This document shows, piece after piece, positions 22,831 through 32,731 of a stretch of 64,000 nt of DNA; the stretch's first letter is position 1; each line of letters starts with the position of its first letter. A model generated the notes under the pieces. The model was not told where the DNA came from. It saw only the letters and a program-made list of their open reading frames with translations, and did no database searches. Both the position numbers and the translations under genes were made by a program. The stretch comes from Gammaproteobacteria bacterium (lineage in GTDB: Bacteria > Pseudomonadota > Gammaproteobacteria > Natronospirales > REEB76): NCBI GenBank assembly GCA_036383255.1, contig DASVOS010000018.1:281432-345431 (forward strand). The letters are read 5' to 3'.

Positions 22831-23807
22831 TCCTTGTCGCGCTGCTCGTAGGCAGTGACGATGCGCTGCACCAGCGGGTGGCGCACCACGTCGGCAGCGG
22901 TGAAGAATGTGAAGCTCACGCCGGGCATGTCGCGCAAGAGCTCCACCGCGTCGCGCAGGCCCGAGCGCTGGACCCGCGGCAGGTCCACTTGGGTGATGTC
23001 GCCCGTCACCACCGTGCGCGAGCCGAAACCGATGCGCGTGAGGAACATCTTCATCTGCTCGATGGTGGTGTTCTGGGCCTCATCCAGGATGATGAAGGCC
23101 TCGTTGAGGGTGCGGCCGCGCATGAACGCGAGAGGCGCCACCTCGATGACGCTGCGTTCCATGAGGCGCGTGACCCGCTCGAAACCCAGCATCTCGTAGA
23201 GCGCGTCGTAGATGGGGCGAAGGTAGGGATCCACCTTCTGGGTGAGGTCGCCGGGAAGGAAGCCCAGCCTTTCGCCCGCCTCCACCGCGGGGCGCACCAG
23301 CACCAGGCGCCGCACTTCGTCCCGGTTCAGGGCCGCCACCGCGCTCGCCACCGCAAGGTAGGTCTTGCCGGTGCCGGCCGGGCCGATGCCGAAGTTGAGG
23401 TCGTGGCTCGCGATGTTGTGCAGATAGCGGCGCTGGTTCGCGCCGCGGCCGCGGATACGGCCCTGCTTGGTATCGAGGGCGGGCTCGTCGCCGTCCGGCT
23501 CCGCGGGCACGGCCCGTCGATCCGCCAGGGCCGCTTGGCTCAGGCTCATGTGTACGGTCTCGCGGCTGATGCGTTCCTTGGCGGTGGCTGCATACAGTTC
23601 CTTCAGCACCCGCTCCGCCGCCTGCACCATGCCCGCCGGGCCGATGACCCGGAACTGGGCGCCGCGGTTGTTGATCTCGATGCCGAGACGCTGCTCAAGG
23701 TGGCGCAGGTGCTCGTCGAACTGGCCGCAGAGGTTCGCGAGGCGCGCGTTGTCGGCGGGCTCCAGGATGAAGTCGGTGGTGGCGGGAGTGTCTTCTGCCG
23801 CAGCCAT
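22827..23807 (-). CDS. phoH: PhoH family ATPase (YbeZ)
   Basis: A cytoplasmic P-loop ATPase of 326 aa that works with YbeY in ribosome and RNA metabolism. Walker A is [11 protein letters not shown] and Walker B is [10 protein letters not shown]. The C-terminal sensor region [14 protein letters not shown] is typical. The first 100 residues form the KH-like N-terminal extension of this subgroup ([23 protein letters not shown]). I start at the ATG 23807, one base after the miaB stop, because the longer frame is read-through of miaB. It sits between miaB and ybeY as in E. coli. Confidence 0.95.
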   Translation of the reverse strand: MAAAEDTPATTDFILEPADNARLANLCGQFDEHLRHLEQRLGIEINNRGAQFRVIGPAGMVQAAERVLKELYAATAKERISRETVHMSLSQAALADRRAVPAEPDGDEPALDTKQGRIRGRGANQRRYLHNIASHDLNFGIGPAGTGKTYLAVASAVAALNRDEVRRLVLVRPAVEAGERLGFLPGDLTQKVDPYLRPIYDALYEMLGFERVTRLMERSVIEVAPLAFMRGRTLNEAFIILDEAQNTTIEQMKMFLTRIGFGSRTVVTGDITQVDLPRVQRSGLRDAVELLRDMPGVSFTFFTAADVVRHPLVQRIVTAYEQRDKE

Positions 23808-23808
23808 A

Positions 23809-25170
23809 TCAACCGGCGACACGGCGCGCCGCCATGGGTGCCACGGCCCCGGTGTCAGCCAAGCGGCCACGGTAGGAGTTCTGCATGGCCTGTGTGATGT
23901 CCACCTCCGCGAAGTGGCCGATGAGGTCCGCGTCGCCCGGGAAGTTCACCCAGCGGTTGCACTCGGTCTTGCCGGCCACCTCCCGCGGGTCGCGCTCGGC
24001 ATGCTTCTCGACCAGCACCCGCTGGCGGGTGCCGACCCGGGCCTGCATGTAGTCCTGGCCGAAGGCGTGCACCCGCGCCTGCAGGAGCTCCAGGCGCCGC
24101 ACCTTCTCGTCGTGGAGCACGTCGTCCTCGTAGCCGGCGGCCGGCGTGCCGGGGCGGCGGCTGTAGATGAAGCTGAAGGCCTGGTCGAAGCGCACGTCCT
24201 CGATCAGCTTCATGGTGTCATGGAAGTCACGCTCGCTCTCGCCGGGGAAGCCGACGATGAAGTCGGAGGACAGGCTGATGTCCGGGCGCGCCTCCCGCAG
24301 CCTGCGGATCTTGGCCCTGTACTCGAGGGTGGTGTGGCCGCGCTTCATGGCGGCGAGGATGCGGTCCGAACCGCTCTGCACCGGCAGGTGCAGGTAGCCC
24401 GCGAGCTTGGGTATGTCCGCGTAGGCACGGATCAGCCGCTCGGAGAACTCCAGCGGATGGGAGGTGGTGAAGCGGATGCGCTCCACCGCGTCCAGCGCGG
24501 CGACGTACTCCACGAGCAGCGCGAGGTCCGCCGTGCCGCCGCCGTGCATGGCGCCGCGGTAGCCGTTCACGTTCTGGCCGAGGAGCGTGATCTCCTTCAC
24601 GCCCTGGTCCGCGAGCTCGGAGACCTCTACCAGCACATCATCAAATGGCCGGCTCACTTCCTCGCCTCGGGTATAGGGCACCACGCAGAAGGTGCAGTAT
24701 TTGCTGCAGCCCTCCATGATGGAGACGAAGGCGGTGGCACCCTCGGCGCGGGGCGGCGGGAGCCGGTCAAACTTCTCGATCTCGGGGAAGGACACGTCCA
24801 CCACCGGCCGCTGCGTGCGGCGCGTCTCCTCCAACATCGCCGGCAGGCGGTGCAGGGTCTGGGGACCGAACACCAGGTCCACGAACGGCGCGCGCTTCAC
24901 GATGCCGCCGCCCTCCTGGCTCGCCACGCAGCCGCCCACGCCGATGACCACGCCGGGCCTGGCCTTGTGGTGCTTCCACAGCCCGAGCTGGGTGAACACC
25001 CTCTCCTGGGCCTTCTCGCGCACCGAGCAGGTGTTGAGCAGGAGCACGTCCGCCTCGGCCGGATCCTCGGTGAGGCTGTAGCCCTCCGCCGCCGCCAGCA
25101 CCTCGAGCATCTTGCCCGAGTCGTACTCGTTCATCTGGCAGCCGAAGGTCTTGATGTGGACACGGACCAT
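23809..25170 (-). CDS. miaB: tRNA-2-methylthio-N6-dimethylallyladenosine synthase MiaB
   Basis: MiaB is a radical-SAM methylthiotransferase acting on i6A37 of tRNAs that read UNN codons. It is 453 aa. The N-terminal UPF0004 domain has its three cluster Cys at 11 (FGCQMN), 48 (NTCSVRE) and 81 (GGCVASQ). The radical-SAM cluster is CSKYCTFC at 155-162. The C-terminal TRAM domain follows ([32 protein letters not shown]). The ATG at 25170 gives the canonical N terminus [11 protein letters not shown]. It follows manC by one base, so the tRNA/RNA-maturation operon is directly continuous with the polysaccharide locus. Confidence 0.97.
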   Translation of the reverse strand: MVRVHIKTFGCQMNEYDSGKMLEVLAAAEGYSLTEDPAEADVLLLNTCSVREKAQERVFTQLGLWKHHKARPGVVIGVGGCVASQEGGGIVKRAPFVDLVFGPQTLHRLPAMLEETRRTQRPVVDVSFPEIEKFDRLPPPRAEGATAFVSIMEGCSKYCTFCVVPYTRGEEVSRPFDDVLVEVSELADQGVKEITLLGQNVNGYRGAMHGGGTADLALLVEYVAALDAVERIRFTTSHPLEFSERLIRAYADIPKLAGYLHLPVQSGSDRILAAMKRGHTTLEYRAKIRRLREARPDISLSSDFIVGFPGESERDFHDTMKLIEDVRFDQAFSFIYSRRPGTPAAGYEDDVLHDEKVRRLELLQARVHAFGQDYMQARVGTRQRVLVEKHAERDPREVAGKTECNRWVNFPGDADLIGHFAEVDITQAMQNSYRGRLADTGAVAPMAARRVAG

Positions 25171-25171
25171 G

Positions 25172-26605
25172 TCAGCGGCCGTAGATGTCGTCGAAACGCA
25201 CGATGTCGTCCTCACCCAGGTACGAGCCCGTCTGCACCTCGATGATGGCGAGGTCGGTGTCGCCGGGGTTGCTGAGACGGTGCTTGTGCCCGGCCGGGAT
25301 GTAGGTGGACTGGTCGTGCTCGAGCCTGAAGGTCTTGTCGCCGTTCACGATCTCCGCCACGCCCTCGATCACCACCCAGTGCTCGCTGCGGTGCTCGTGC
25401 ATCTGCAGCGACAATGAGGCGCGCGGCTTCACCACGATGCGCTTCATCTTGTAGTGCGGCCCCTCCTCCAGCACCGTGTAGGTGCCCCAGGGCCGGTGCA
25501 CGGTGCGGTGCAGCCTGGCGGACTCGTGGCCGTCCGACTTGAGCTTGTCCACCACCTGCTTCACATCCTGGGTCCGGTCCCGGTGCGCGATGAGCAGGGC
25601 ATCGGGGGTGTCCACCACGATGAGCCCTTCCACGCCCACCGCGGCGACCAGCCGGTCGCCGCCCTGTACGTAGTTGTCGCGGGAATCCACCAGGATGGCC
25701 TGGCCCGCCACCCGGTTGCCCTGGGCGTCGGGTGCGGTGAGCTCGCTGACGGAGCGCCAGGAGCCGATGTCGCTCCAGCCGATGGCGCTCGGCACCACCT
25801 TCACGTTGTCGGCCTTCTCCATCACCGCGTAGTCGATGGAAATGGCCGGCGCCTGCGGGAACAGCTCGGATTCGATCTGCACCGCACGCGGGTCCTTGGC
25901 GGCCGCGGCGCTACGCTTCCAGGATTCCTGCGTCTTGGTGTAGATGTCCGGCGCGTAGCGCTGGATGGCCGCGAGGATGGCGTCCGCCCGGAAGCAGAAC
26001 ATGCCGGAGTTCCAGAGGTAATCGCCGGAGGCCAGGAAGGACTGGGCCCGCTCCAGGTCCGGCTTCTCCACGAAGCGCTTCACCGCGCCCGCCGCGCCCT
26101 GCTTCCAGGCGCCGGCGGACTGGATGTAGCCGTAGCCTGTCTCGGGCGCCGTGGGCACGATGCCGAAGGTGACGAAGCTGCCCTTCTCCGCTTCAGGTGC
26201 AGCGACCGCGACGGCTTTCAGGAAGGCGTCGCGGTCTTCGACGAGATGGTCCGCCGGCAGCACCAAGAGCAGTGTGCCGCCGCCGTGGCGTTCCGCCGCC
26301 ATGAACGCCGCCATGGCGATGGCGGCGGTGGTGTTGCGGCCGACCGGCTCCAGCAGGAACGAGACCTTGGCACCGTTGAGCACCCCCTGCAGGCCCTCGA
26401 GCTGCTCCTGGCTCTGGAAATGGTGGTCGCGGTTCGTGACCACCGCGATCTCTTTCACGCCCGGCAGCGCAGCAGAGCGCGCCAGGGTGTTCTGCAGCAG
26501 CGTCATGCCGCCCTGTACTTGCATGAAGGGCTTGGGACGCGCCTCGCGCGATACCGGCCAGAGCCTCGTACCGGCGCCGCCGGAGATGATGACAGGCAGG
26601 ATCAT
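25172..26605 (-). CDS. manC: Mannose-1-phosphate guanylyltransferase / mannose-6-phosphate isomerase (bifunctional)
   Basis: A type II bifunctional enzyme (477 aa) that makes GDP-mannose and also isomerises fructose-6-P to mannose-6-P. The pyrophosphorylase signature [13 protein letters not shown] is at residues 9-21, with FVEKPDL later. The C-terminal cupin domain, which carries isomerase activity, is seen in [20 protein letters not shown] and [11 protein letters not shown] with metal-binding His and Glu. It overlaps algC by four bases and is one base from miaB. GDP-mannose would feed mannose or GDP-derived deoxysugars into the glycan. No gmd/fcl-type genes are in the window, so mannose itself is the simplest product. 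Confidence 0.94.
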   Translation of the reverse strand: MILPVIISGGAGTRLWPVSREARPKPFMQVQGGMTLLQNTLARSAALPGVKEIAVVTNRDHHFQSQEQLEGLQGVLNGAKVSFLLEPVGRNTTAAIAMAAFMAAERHGGGTLLLVLPADHLVEDRDAFLKAVAVAAPEAEKGSFVTFGIVPTAPETGYGYIQSAGAWKQGAAGAVKRFVEKPDLERAQSFLASGDYLWNSGMFCFRADAILAAIQRYAPDIYTKTQESWKRSAAAAKDPRAVQIESELFPQAPAISIDYAVMEKADNVKVVPSAIGWSDIGSWRSVSELTAPDAQGNRVAGQAILVDSRDNYVQGGDRLVAAVGVEGLIVVDTPDALLIAHRDRTQDVKQVVDKLKSDGHESARLHRTVHRPWGTYTVLEEGPHYKMKRIVVKPRASLSLQMHEHRSEHWVVIEGVAEIVNGDKTFRLEHDQSTYIPAGHKHRLSNPGDTDLAIIEVQTGSYLGEDDIVRFDDIYGR

Positions 26606-28005
26606 GCGTGAGCCCTGGCCGCGGGAGCGCCCATCTTATCAATGAACGCCAGGAGCTCATCGGTGCGGGCCTGCATCAGTGCCGCGTCGCCACGGGACTC
26701 CACGTTGAGCCGCAGGACCGGTTCGGTGTTGGACTTGCGCAAGTTGAAGCGCCAGTCCTTGTATTCCAGGCTGAGACCGTCCACCTGGTCCATGTGGGTC
26801 GCGGCGGGCTGGTACTTGGCTTCCACCGCCGCGATCACCCGGTCCGGGTCCGCCACCACCCGGTTGATCTCGCCGCTCACCGGGAACGCAGCCTGCTGCG
26901 ACTCGACGAGCTGCTTCAGGCTCTGGCCGGTGCGGCTCACGAGCTCCGCCACCAGCAGCCAGGGGATCATGCCGCTGTCGCAGTAGCGGAAGTCGCGGAA
27001 GTAGTGGTGGGCGCTCATCTCGCCGCCGTAGAGCGCATCCTCGCGGCGCATGCGCTCCTTGATGAAGGCGTGGCCGGTCTTGCTCAGCACCGGCAGCCCC
27101 CCGGCGGCCTTCACCGTCTCGAGGGTGGACCACGTCAGGCGCGGGTCATGCACGATCTTCGCGCCCGGGTGGCTCGCCAGCAGCGTGCGCGCCAGGAGCC
27201 CCACCAGGTAGTAGCCTTCCACGAAGCCGCCGTCGCCGTCGAAGAAGAAGCAGCGGTCGAAGTCCCCATCCCAGGCGATCCCCATGTCGGCCTTGTGTGT
27301 GCGCACCGCTTCGGCGGTGACGGCGCGGTTCTCCGGCAACAGGGGGTTGGGGATGCCGTTGGGGAAATTCCCGTCGGGTTCATGCTGCAGCTTCACGAAC
27401 TTGAACGGCAGCTCGGGCTCCAGCACGTCGATGACGGGACCCGCGCAGCCGTTGCCCGCATTGGTGACGATAGTGAGGGGCTTGAGCGCCCCCACGTCCA
27501 AGTATCCCAGCAGGTGGCGCACATAGTCGCGCTTGAGATCCAGAGTCTCGCAGCGGCCGCGCTTATGGGGTGTCTTCCATTCGGGCTGCGCCGCCACCCG
27601 CGCCTTGATCTCGAACAGGCCGCTGTCTCCGCTCACCGGGCGCGAGTCCTCGCGCACCAGTTTCATGCCGTTGTACCCCTGCGGGTTGTGGCTGGCGGTG
27701 ACCATGATGCCGCCGCCGAGGTTGCGGCTGAAGGTGGCGTGATATACCTGCTCGGTCCCGCACAAGCCGATGTCGAGCACATCGGCACCGGCGTCCTGCA
27801 CGCCGCGCGCCACGGCGGCGGCGAGTTCGGGGCTGGAGAGGCGCACGTCACGGCCCACCGCCACGCGCTTTGGGCCCGTGAGCTCGACGAAGGCGCGGCC
27901 GATGGCATAGGCGATGTCCGCGTCCAGTTCTTCGGGGACGCGGCCGCGGATGTCGTAGGCCTTGAAGGCGGCGCCCAGGCGGGCGGCCAGGTCGGTGGCT
28001 GTCAT
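26602..28005 (-). CDS. algC: Phosphomannomutase/phosphoglucomutase (AlgC/ManB type)
   Basis: An alpha-D-phosphohexomutase of 467 aa that interconverts Man-6-P/Man-1-P and usually also Glc-6-P/Glc-1-P. The phosphoserine loop is [13 protein letters not shown], the metal loop is [15 protein letters not shown], the sugar loop is [10 protein letters not shown], and the phosphate-binding loop [14 protein letters not shown] is close to the C terminus. Dual specificity of the AlgC group would supply Man-1-P for manC and Glc-1-P for rfbA. The ATG lies inside a TATATATG tract with no strong ribosome-binding site. The 80-base gap upstream holds a perfect TATAAT hexamer (28062-28067). Confidence 0.94.
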   Translation of the reverse strand: MTATDLAARLGAAFKAYDIRGRVPEELDADIAYAIGRAFVELTGPKRVAVGRDVRLSSPELAAAVARGVQDAGADVLDIGLCGTEQVYHATFSRNLGGGIMVTASHNPQGYNGMKLVREDSRPVSGDSGLFEIKARVAAQPEWKTPHKRGRCETLDLKRDYVRHLLGYLDVGALKPLTIVTNAGNGCAGPVIDVLEPELPFKFVKLQHEPDGNFPNGIPNPLLPENRAVTAEAVRTHKADMGIAWDGDFDRCFFFDGDGGFVEGYYLVGLLARTLLASHPGAKIVHDPRLTWSTLETVKAAGGLPVLSKTGHAFIKERMRREDALYGGEMSAHHYFRDFRYCDSGMIPWLLVAELVSRTGQSLKQLVESQQAAFPVSGEINRVVADPDRVIAAVEAKYQPAATHMDQVDGLSLEYKDWRFNLRKSNTEPVLRLNVESRGDAALMQARTDELLAFIDKMGAPAARAHA

Positions 28006-28061
28006 ATATAGAGGGGCCGGGCCCGCGACAGGACCGGCGGCGGCGTTGCTATGGAAGGCGG

Positions 28062-28067
28062 ATTATA
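28062..28067 (-). promoter_or_regulatory. Possible -10 element upstream of algC-manC
   Basis: The minus strand reads TATAAT here, 57 bases before the algC ATG, in the 80-base gap after the WbpM-like gene. The sequence 16-18 bases further upstream (around TCGTGA) is a poor -35. In this GC-rich gap a perfect -10 hexamer is suggestive. It would give algC-manC-miaB and the housekeeping genes after them a promoter independent of the glycan locus. Confidence 0.4.
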
Positions 28068-28085
28068 GACCGTGGGCCGCGGGGC

Positions 28086-29978
28086 TCACGACTTTACCAG
28101 GCGCAAGGCGACTCGGCCCGTGCCCTGTTCCCCGCTCTCGGCCTGGGGCGTGAACTCCGGCACCAGGGCGCGCAGCTGCACCTTGGCCCGCTCCGGGTCC
28201 GCCGCCACCGCCTGCAGGCTGTCGATGCCCGCATTCAGCGCGTCGAGCTGGGCCGGCACCGCGTTGGCCAGCAGCAGCTTGGGATGGGTGGTGCCCTTGA
28301 GCTCCTCGCGGGTGTAGAAGAGCTCCTCATGCATCTTCTCGCCGGGCCTAAGGCCCGTGTACACGATCTGGATGTCCTGGTGGGGCCGCAGGCCCGAGAG
28401 CTGGATCAGCTTCTCAGCCAGGTCACGGATGCGTACCGGCTCACCCATGTCCAGCACGAAGATCTCGCCGCCGCGGCCGATGGCGCCCGCCTGCATGATG
28501 AGGCTGGCGGCCTCGTGGATGGTCATGAAGTAGCGGGTGATGTCCGGGTCGGTGACGGTGACCGGACCGCCGGCGGCGATCTGCCGCTCGAACAGCGGCA
28601 CCACCGAGCCGTTGGAAGCCAGCACGTTGCCGAACCGGGTGGTGACGAAATGGGTGCCGGCGTCGCGGTTGAGGGCCTGGCAATAGAGCTCGGCCACGCG
28701 CTTGGTGGTGCCCATCACGTTGGTGGGGTTCACCGTCTTGTCGGTGGAGATCAGCACGAACTTGTCCACGCCGTGGCGCAGCGCCGCATCGGCGATGACG
28801 CGGGTGCCGAAGATGTTGTTGCGGATGCCCTCCGCGACGTTCTCCTCCACGATCGGCACATGCTTGTAGGCGGCGGCGTGGAAGATGATCTCGGGCTTGA
28901 CCTGGGCGAACAGCGTCTCTACCGCGGTCTCGTCCTGGATGTTGCCGAGCGCGCTGGTGAACACCAGCGAGGGCGCGGTGGCGGCCAGCTCCTGGTCGAT
29001 GCTGTAGAGGTTGTATTCGCTGTTGTCCATCACCACCAGCAGCGCCGGATCGTGGCGGCTGATCTGGCGGCACAGCTCGGCGCCGATGGAGCCGCCGCCG
29101 CCCGTCACCAGCACGCGCTTGCCGCGCAGGAAGTCGGAGATGGCGCGCGAGTCCAGCACCACCGGGTCGCGGCCGAGCAGGTCCTCCACCGTGACGGGGC
29201 GCAGGCGCGAGACCTCGACCCGGCCGTCGGCGAGTTCCGTGAGCGAGGGCAGCGTGCGGCAGGGCACATGCACCTCGTTGCACATCTGCACCACCCGGTC
29301 CATGGTCTTGCGCGAGGCCGAGGGCATGGCGATGAGCACGATGTTCGCGTCATAGGCGCGCACCAGGCGCGCGATGTCGTCGAGGCGGCCGCGCACCCGC
29401 ACGCCCTGCACCTCGTGGCCCTGCTTCTCGGCGGCGTCGTCCACCAGCGCCACCGGCAGGAACGGCCCATGGCGGCGCAGGTCGCGGATCAGGAGCTCGC
29501 CGGCGCGGCCGGCACCGACGATGATGGCGCGCGCGGTGCTCTCGTCGCCGAAGGTCATCCAGCGGTCCTTGAGCACGCGGTACAGCATGCGGCTGCTGCC
29601 GAGGCCGATCGCGAGCAGGATCGGGTACAGCAACAGCACCGAGCGCGGTACGCCCTGCAGGCGGCCGAACAGGAACGCCGCCAGCACGGTGGCGAGGGCG
29701 CCCAGCACCGTGGCCTTGACGATGCGCATCAGGTCGGGGATCGAGGCGTAGCGCCAGATGCCGCGGTAGCAGCCGAACATCCACAGCGTGAGTGCGTGCG
29801 CCGGCAGTGCCATGCAGGTGATGAGCAGCATGCCGCCGAAATAGATGTGCGGGATCGGAGTGAGGTTGAAGCGCACCCAGTAGGCGAGCAGCACCGCGAC
29901 CGGGATCCACAGCAGATCGTGGAGGAACACGGTCCACCGGCTGCGCAACAGCAACCACCCGTCTCGTCTGGAGCCCAT
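28086..29978 (-). CDS. Membrane-anchored nucleotide-sugar 4,6-dehydratase (WbpM/PglF/CapD family)
   Basis: A 630-aa protein with four N-terminal membrane segments, a first Rossmann-like domain (IIVGAGRAGELL) and a C-terminal extended-SDR domain (VLVTGGGGSIGAELCRQI). The active-site run STDKTVNPTNVMGTTKR has Met where SDRs normally carry Tyr, which is the known Ser-Met-Lys arrangement of this family. These enzymes convert UDP-GlcNAc to UDP-4-keto-6-deoxy-GlcNAc, the precursor of QuiNAc, FucNAc or bacillosamine. An upstream in-frame ATG (30020) overlaps the wbpL-like gene. I prefer ATG 29978 because AGAGGA lies ten bases before it. The wbpV-position SDR, wbpL-like and wbpM-like genes lie in the same order as in Pseudomonas B-band LPS loci. 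Confidence 0.92.
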   Translation of the reverse strand: MGSRRDGWLLLRSRWTVFLHDLLWIPVAVLLAYWVRFNLTPIPHIYFGGMLLITCMALPAHALTLWMFGCYRGIWRYASIPDLMRIVKATVLGALATVLAAFLFGRLQGVPRSVLLLYPILLAIGLGSSRMLYRVLKDRWMTFGDESTARAIIVGAGRAGELLIRDLRRHGPFLPVALVDDAAEKQGHEVQGVRVRGRLDDIARLVRAYDANIVLIAMPSASRKTMDRVVQMCNEVHVPCRTLPSLTELADGRVEVSRLRPVTVEDLLGRDPVVLDSRAISDFLRGKRVLVTGGGGSIGAELCRQISRHDPALLVVMDNSEYNLYSIDQELAATAPSLVFTSALGNIQDETAVETLFAQVKPEIIFHAAAYKHVPIVEENVAEGIRNNIFGTRVIADAALRHGVDKFVLISTDKTVNPTNVMGTTKRVAELYCQALNRDAGTHFVTTRFGNVLASNGSVVPLFERQIAAGGPVTVTDPDITRYFMTIHEAASLIMQAGAIGRGGEIFVLDMGEPVRIRDLAEKLIQLSGLRPHQDIQIVYTGLRPGEKMHEELFYTREELKGTTHPKLLLANAVPAQLDALNAGIDSLQAVAADPERAKVQLRALVPEFTPQAESGEQGTGRVALRLVKS

Positions 29979-29994
29979 CTGGATCGATTCCTCT

Positions 29995-31017
29995 TTAAGT
30001 CGGCACGCGTCGGCACTCAAGCGTATTAACGTACGCGATGAGCGCCAGGTAGACCGCCGCCGCCCACCCCAACAGGAGTCCCTGAACTCCTGGTTCAGTG
30101 AAGCAAAAGCCGGCTACGGCTAGCAAGCTACATTTTAACATAAGGACGTATTCCCAGAGTACCGCCCGGCGGTGGCTCCAGCCCAGTCCGACCAGACGCT
30201 GATAGAAGTGCTCCCGGTGGGCTTGCCAGGGCCGTTGGCCATGCACGGCACGACGTATCACCGTCCAAGTGGCATCCACCACGAAGGGCGAGAACACCAA
30301 TAGCCCCAGCCAGAGGGGGAACAGGTCTTGGCGCTCCGCCCAAAGAAGAAACAGAGCCACCAGCAGGCCGAGGCTTCCCGAGCCCACGTCCCCCATGAAG
30401 AGGCGTGCCGGGGGGAAGTTGAAGGGCAGGAAGCCCCCCGCTGCTGCTGCTGCCAACAACGCCACGCCGGCGAACACAGGCGCATGGGCCAAGCAGCCCA
30501 ACAGCGCAAAGGTGCCGAAGCCGATGACGGCCATTCCCCCGGCAAAGCCGTCCATCCCGTCCATGAAGTTATATAAGTTGATCAACCAGACGGTCAGCAG
30601 CAGGCTGAATGCCATGAGCACTCCATGGGGCGCATGCCACTCCCATCCCGGCAGGAGATGCAGGGATCCGAGCGCATACCCGCCCCAGTCCACCAATCCC
30701 AGAGCCGCAAGCACATGCACCAGGAGACGTAGCCAGGCCGGCAGCCGCCAGACATCATCTGCGAAGGAGACGGCAGCCACCATCAACAGCGGCACCGCCA
30801 CCCAGCCCAGGCCGGGCACATGCCACCCGGTGGTGAGCAGACCCACGCCGAGACCCGCCAGGATCGCGAGGCCGCCGGAGCGCGGCGTCGCGCCGGAATG
30901 GAGCGAACGTGCGTTGGGCAAGTCCAGGAGCGCGAAGCGGCCGCGGTAGCGGCTCAGGAAACCTGCGAGTGCCGCGCTCATCGCAGACGCGGCGAGGACC
31001 GCAAAGAGCAGGCGCAT
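29995..31017 (-). CDS. Polyprenyl-phosphate HexNAc-1-phosphate transferase (WbpL/WecA family)
   Basis: A 340-aa integral membrane enzyme with about ten hydrophobic segments that starts glycan assembly by moving a sugar-1-phosphate onto undecaprenyl phosphate. Conserved aspartates are in SFADDVWRLP, LYNFMDGMDGFAGG and LFMGDVGSGSLG. The cytoplasmic His motif is HREHFYQRLVGLGWSHR. WbpL-type enzymes accept UDP-FucNAc or UDP-QuiNAc, which fits the adjacent dehydratase. The ATG at 31017 overlaps the SDR stop by one base. The gene, above all its 3' half (29995-30600), is visibly less GC-rich than its neighbours and uses codons such as TTA and TAT, hinting at a different history. Confidence 0.92.
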   Translation of the reverse strand: MRLLFAVLAASAMSAALAGFLSRYRGRFALLDLPNARSLHSGATPRSGGLAILAGLGVGLLTTGWHVPGLGWVAVPLLMVAAVSFADDVWRLPAWLRLLVHVLAALGLVDWGGYALGSLHLLPGWEWHAPHGVLMAFSLLLTVWLINLYNFMDGMDGFAGGMAVIGFGTFALLGCLAHAPVFAGVALLAAAAAGGFLPFNFPPARLFMGDVGSGSLGLLVALFLLWAERQDLFPLWLGLLVFSPFVVDATWTVIRRAVHGQRPWQAHREHFYQRLVGLGWSHRRAVLWEYVLMLKCSLLAVAGFCFTEPGVQGLLLGWAAAVYLALIAYVNTLECRRVPT

Positions 31018-31856
31018 CACGGTGCCGGCCCCGGCGTGAACGGCCGCGGCCGGATGCCGAGCGCGTGCTCCGCGGCGGCGCAATCGAACACCATGTCCCG
31101 GTTCATGCGCTCCGCCACCTCCGGCGTGAGAGCGCGGTAACGCGGCAAGAGGCGCGCGGCGGCGATGGCCGCGCGGTAAAGGAAGACCGGCACCGGCAGG
31201 ATGCGCGGCTCGCGTCCCAATGCCCGGAAGATGCGTTCCAGCATGGCGCGGTAGCTCAGGGTCTCGCCGCCGGCGATCTCGTAGGCCGCCGACTGCGGCA
31301 GCGTGAGCGCCGCCACGCAGGCGGCGGCGAGATCGTCCGCGTGCAGCGGCTGGCGCATGCCTCGCCCCGGCCAGGCCAGCGGGAAGAAGCCGATGCGGCG
31401 GATGAGCGCGGCGATGCGCGCCACGTTCTTGTCGCGCCGGCCGTCGTAGACGAGCGTGGGCCGCAGCAGCGTGTAGACCACGCCGCGGGTGCTGCACGAA
31501 TCGATCATCCCCTGCTCCGCTTCCCGCTGGTGGCGCACCAGCTCGCGTTCTCGGTGCGAGGCCGAATCCACCTTGGTGTAGACGCTGGTGGTGCCGATGG
31601 CCACCACCCGGCGCAGGCTCGCGGGCGCGCCTCGCAGCAACCGCGGCAGGAGCGGCAGGGGCGCCAGGTGGATGAGTGCCTGGGTGTCGGCGAGCGCCGC
31701 GCTCCATGCTTCATCTCTGGCCACGTCCACCTGTCGCCATGCGCTGTCAGGATGGGAACGGCGGCTCAGCACCATGACCTCGTGGCCGGCGCGGGCGAGG
31801 CGCGGCAGGAGGTAATCTCCCACCACGCTGCTGCCGCCGGTCACCAGCACGCGCAT
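31017..31856 (-). CDS. Atypical NAD(P)-dependent epimerase/reductase (SDR family), wbpV position
   Basis: A 279-aa Rossmann protein with the dinucleotide-binding start MRVLVTGGSSVVGDYLLPRL. Typical later elements are LLRPTLVYDGRRDKNVARIA and QPLHADDLAAACVAAL. Its place before the WbpL-like and WbpM-like genes suggests it reduces the 4-keto-6-deoxy-HexNAc nucleotide to its QuiNAc or FucNAc form. However, the catalytic YxxxK motif of extended SDRs is not where expected: the region after TTSVYTK reads ERELVRHQREAEQGM, with no Tyr/Lys pair. It may therefore belong to the atypical SDR group and have another role. The ATG lies four bases after the GT2 stop. Confidence 0.75.
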   Translation of the reverse strand: MRVLVTGGSSVVGDYLLPRLARAGHEVMVLSRRSHPDSAWRQVDVARDEAWSAALADTQALIHLAPLPLLPRLLRGAPASLRRVVAIGTTSVYTKVDSASHRERELVRHQREAEQGMIDSCSTRGVVYTLLRPTLVYDGRRDKNVARIAALIRRIGFFPLAWPGRGMRQPLHADDLAAACVAALTLPQSAAYEIAGGETLSYRAMLERIFRALGREPRILPVPVFLYRAAIAAARLLPRYRALTPEVAERMNRDMVFDCAAAEHALGIRPRPFTPGPAP

Positions 31857-31860
31857 GGAC

Positions 31861-32730
31861 TCAACGCCGCCGCAGCCGGACGATGGGCGCGAGCAGCAGG
31901 AAGCGTGACCAGATGCCCGCCCACACCAGCACCGTGAGCCAGGCTGGGCTCGCGGCACGCTGGAACTTGGAGAAGTAGCGCCACATGCCCCGGTGCTTGT
32001 GCCAGAGCACGAACACCGGCCGGCCGCGGCTGGAGGCGCCCTGCACGTGGCTCACGCTCACGGCCGGCACGAACAGCACGCCTGCCCCGGCCTGCTGCAC
32101 GCGCTTGCACAGGTCGAGGTCCTCGCAGTGCAGGAAATAGCCCTCGTCCCAGCCGCCCAGCCGTTCGAAGAGGTCACGGCGTATCAGGAGGCAGGCGCCG
32201 GAGATGGCTTCCACCGGCGCGGGGCCATCAGGCAGCGGCGTGCCCGTGAGGTCGAAGCCGCTCACCTTGCCGTCGGTGCCCGGGCCATCGAGTTTGAGCA
32301 CCCGCATCAGCGCGCGGCGCGTGTCCGGCAGGTGGCGGCGGCAGCCGCGCTGCTCGCTGCCATCACTGTTTAGCACCAGCGGGCCCAGCATGCCCGCCTG
32401 GGGACGCGCCTCAAGCACCGCCACCAGGCGCTCGAGCGCTCCCGCCGGCATGCGGCAGTCGGGGTTGATGAACAGGAGGTAGCGGCCGGTGGCGGAAGCG
32501 GCGCCCTGGTTGCAGGCGGCGCCGAAGCCGCGGTTCACGGGATTGCGCGCCAGCACCACGCCGGGGTGCGCGCCGGATTCCAGGAACGCGAGGCTGCCGT
32601 CCTCGGAGGCGTTGTCCACCACCACGGTGCGGACCAGGCCCTGCTGGCCGGCGAGGGATTCCACCAGCCCGCGCAGCAGCGGGCCGGCGTTGTAGTTGAC
32701 GGTGACCGCCGTGACCGCCGCGGCGGACAC
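31861..32730 (-). CDS. Family 2 glycosyltransferase (rhamnosyltransferase-like)
   Basis: A 289-aa GT-A fold enzyme. The N terminus AVTVNYNAGPLLRGLVESL and VVVDNASEDGSL form the nucleotide-binding half. LLFINPDCRMP holds the metal-binding acidic motif (a DxD variant, PDC). GACLLIRRDLFERLGGWDEGYFLHCEDLDLC contains the ED acceptor-side motif, here described by its parts. This pattern is typical of WbbL-like rhamnosyltransferases, which suits the dTDP-rhamnose genes in the locus. A hydrophobic C-terminal stretch may associate it with the membrane. The start codon is GTG at 32730, one base after the GSCFA gene. Confidence 0.88.
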   Translation of the reverse strand: MSAAAVTAVTVNYNAGPLLRGLVESLAGQQGLVRTVVVDNASEDGSLAFLESGAHPGVVLARNPVNRGFGAACNQGAASATGRYLLFINPDCRMPAGALERLVAVLEARPQAGMLGPLVLNSDGSEQRGCRRHLPDTRRALMRVLKLDGPGTDGKVSGFDLTGTPLPDGPAPVEAISGACLLIRRDLFERLGGWDEGYFLHCEDLDLCKRVQQAGAGVLFVPAVSVSHVQGASSRGRPVFVLWHKHRGMWRYFSKFQRAASPAWLTVLVWAGIWSRFLLLAPIVRLRRR

Positions 32731-32731
32731 C

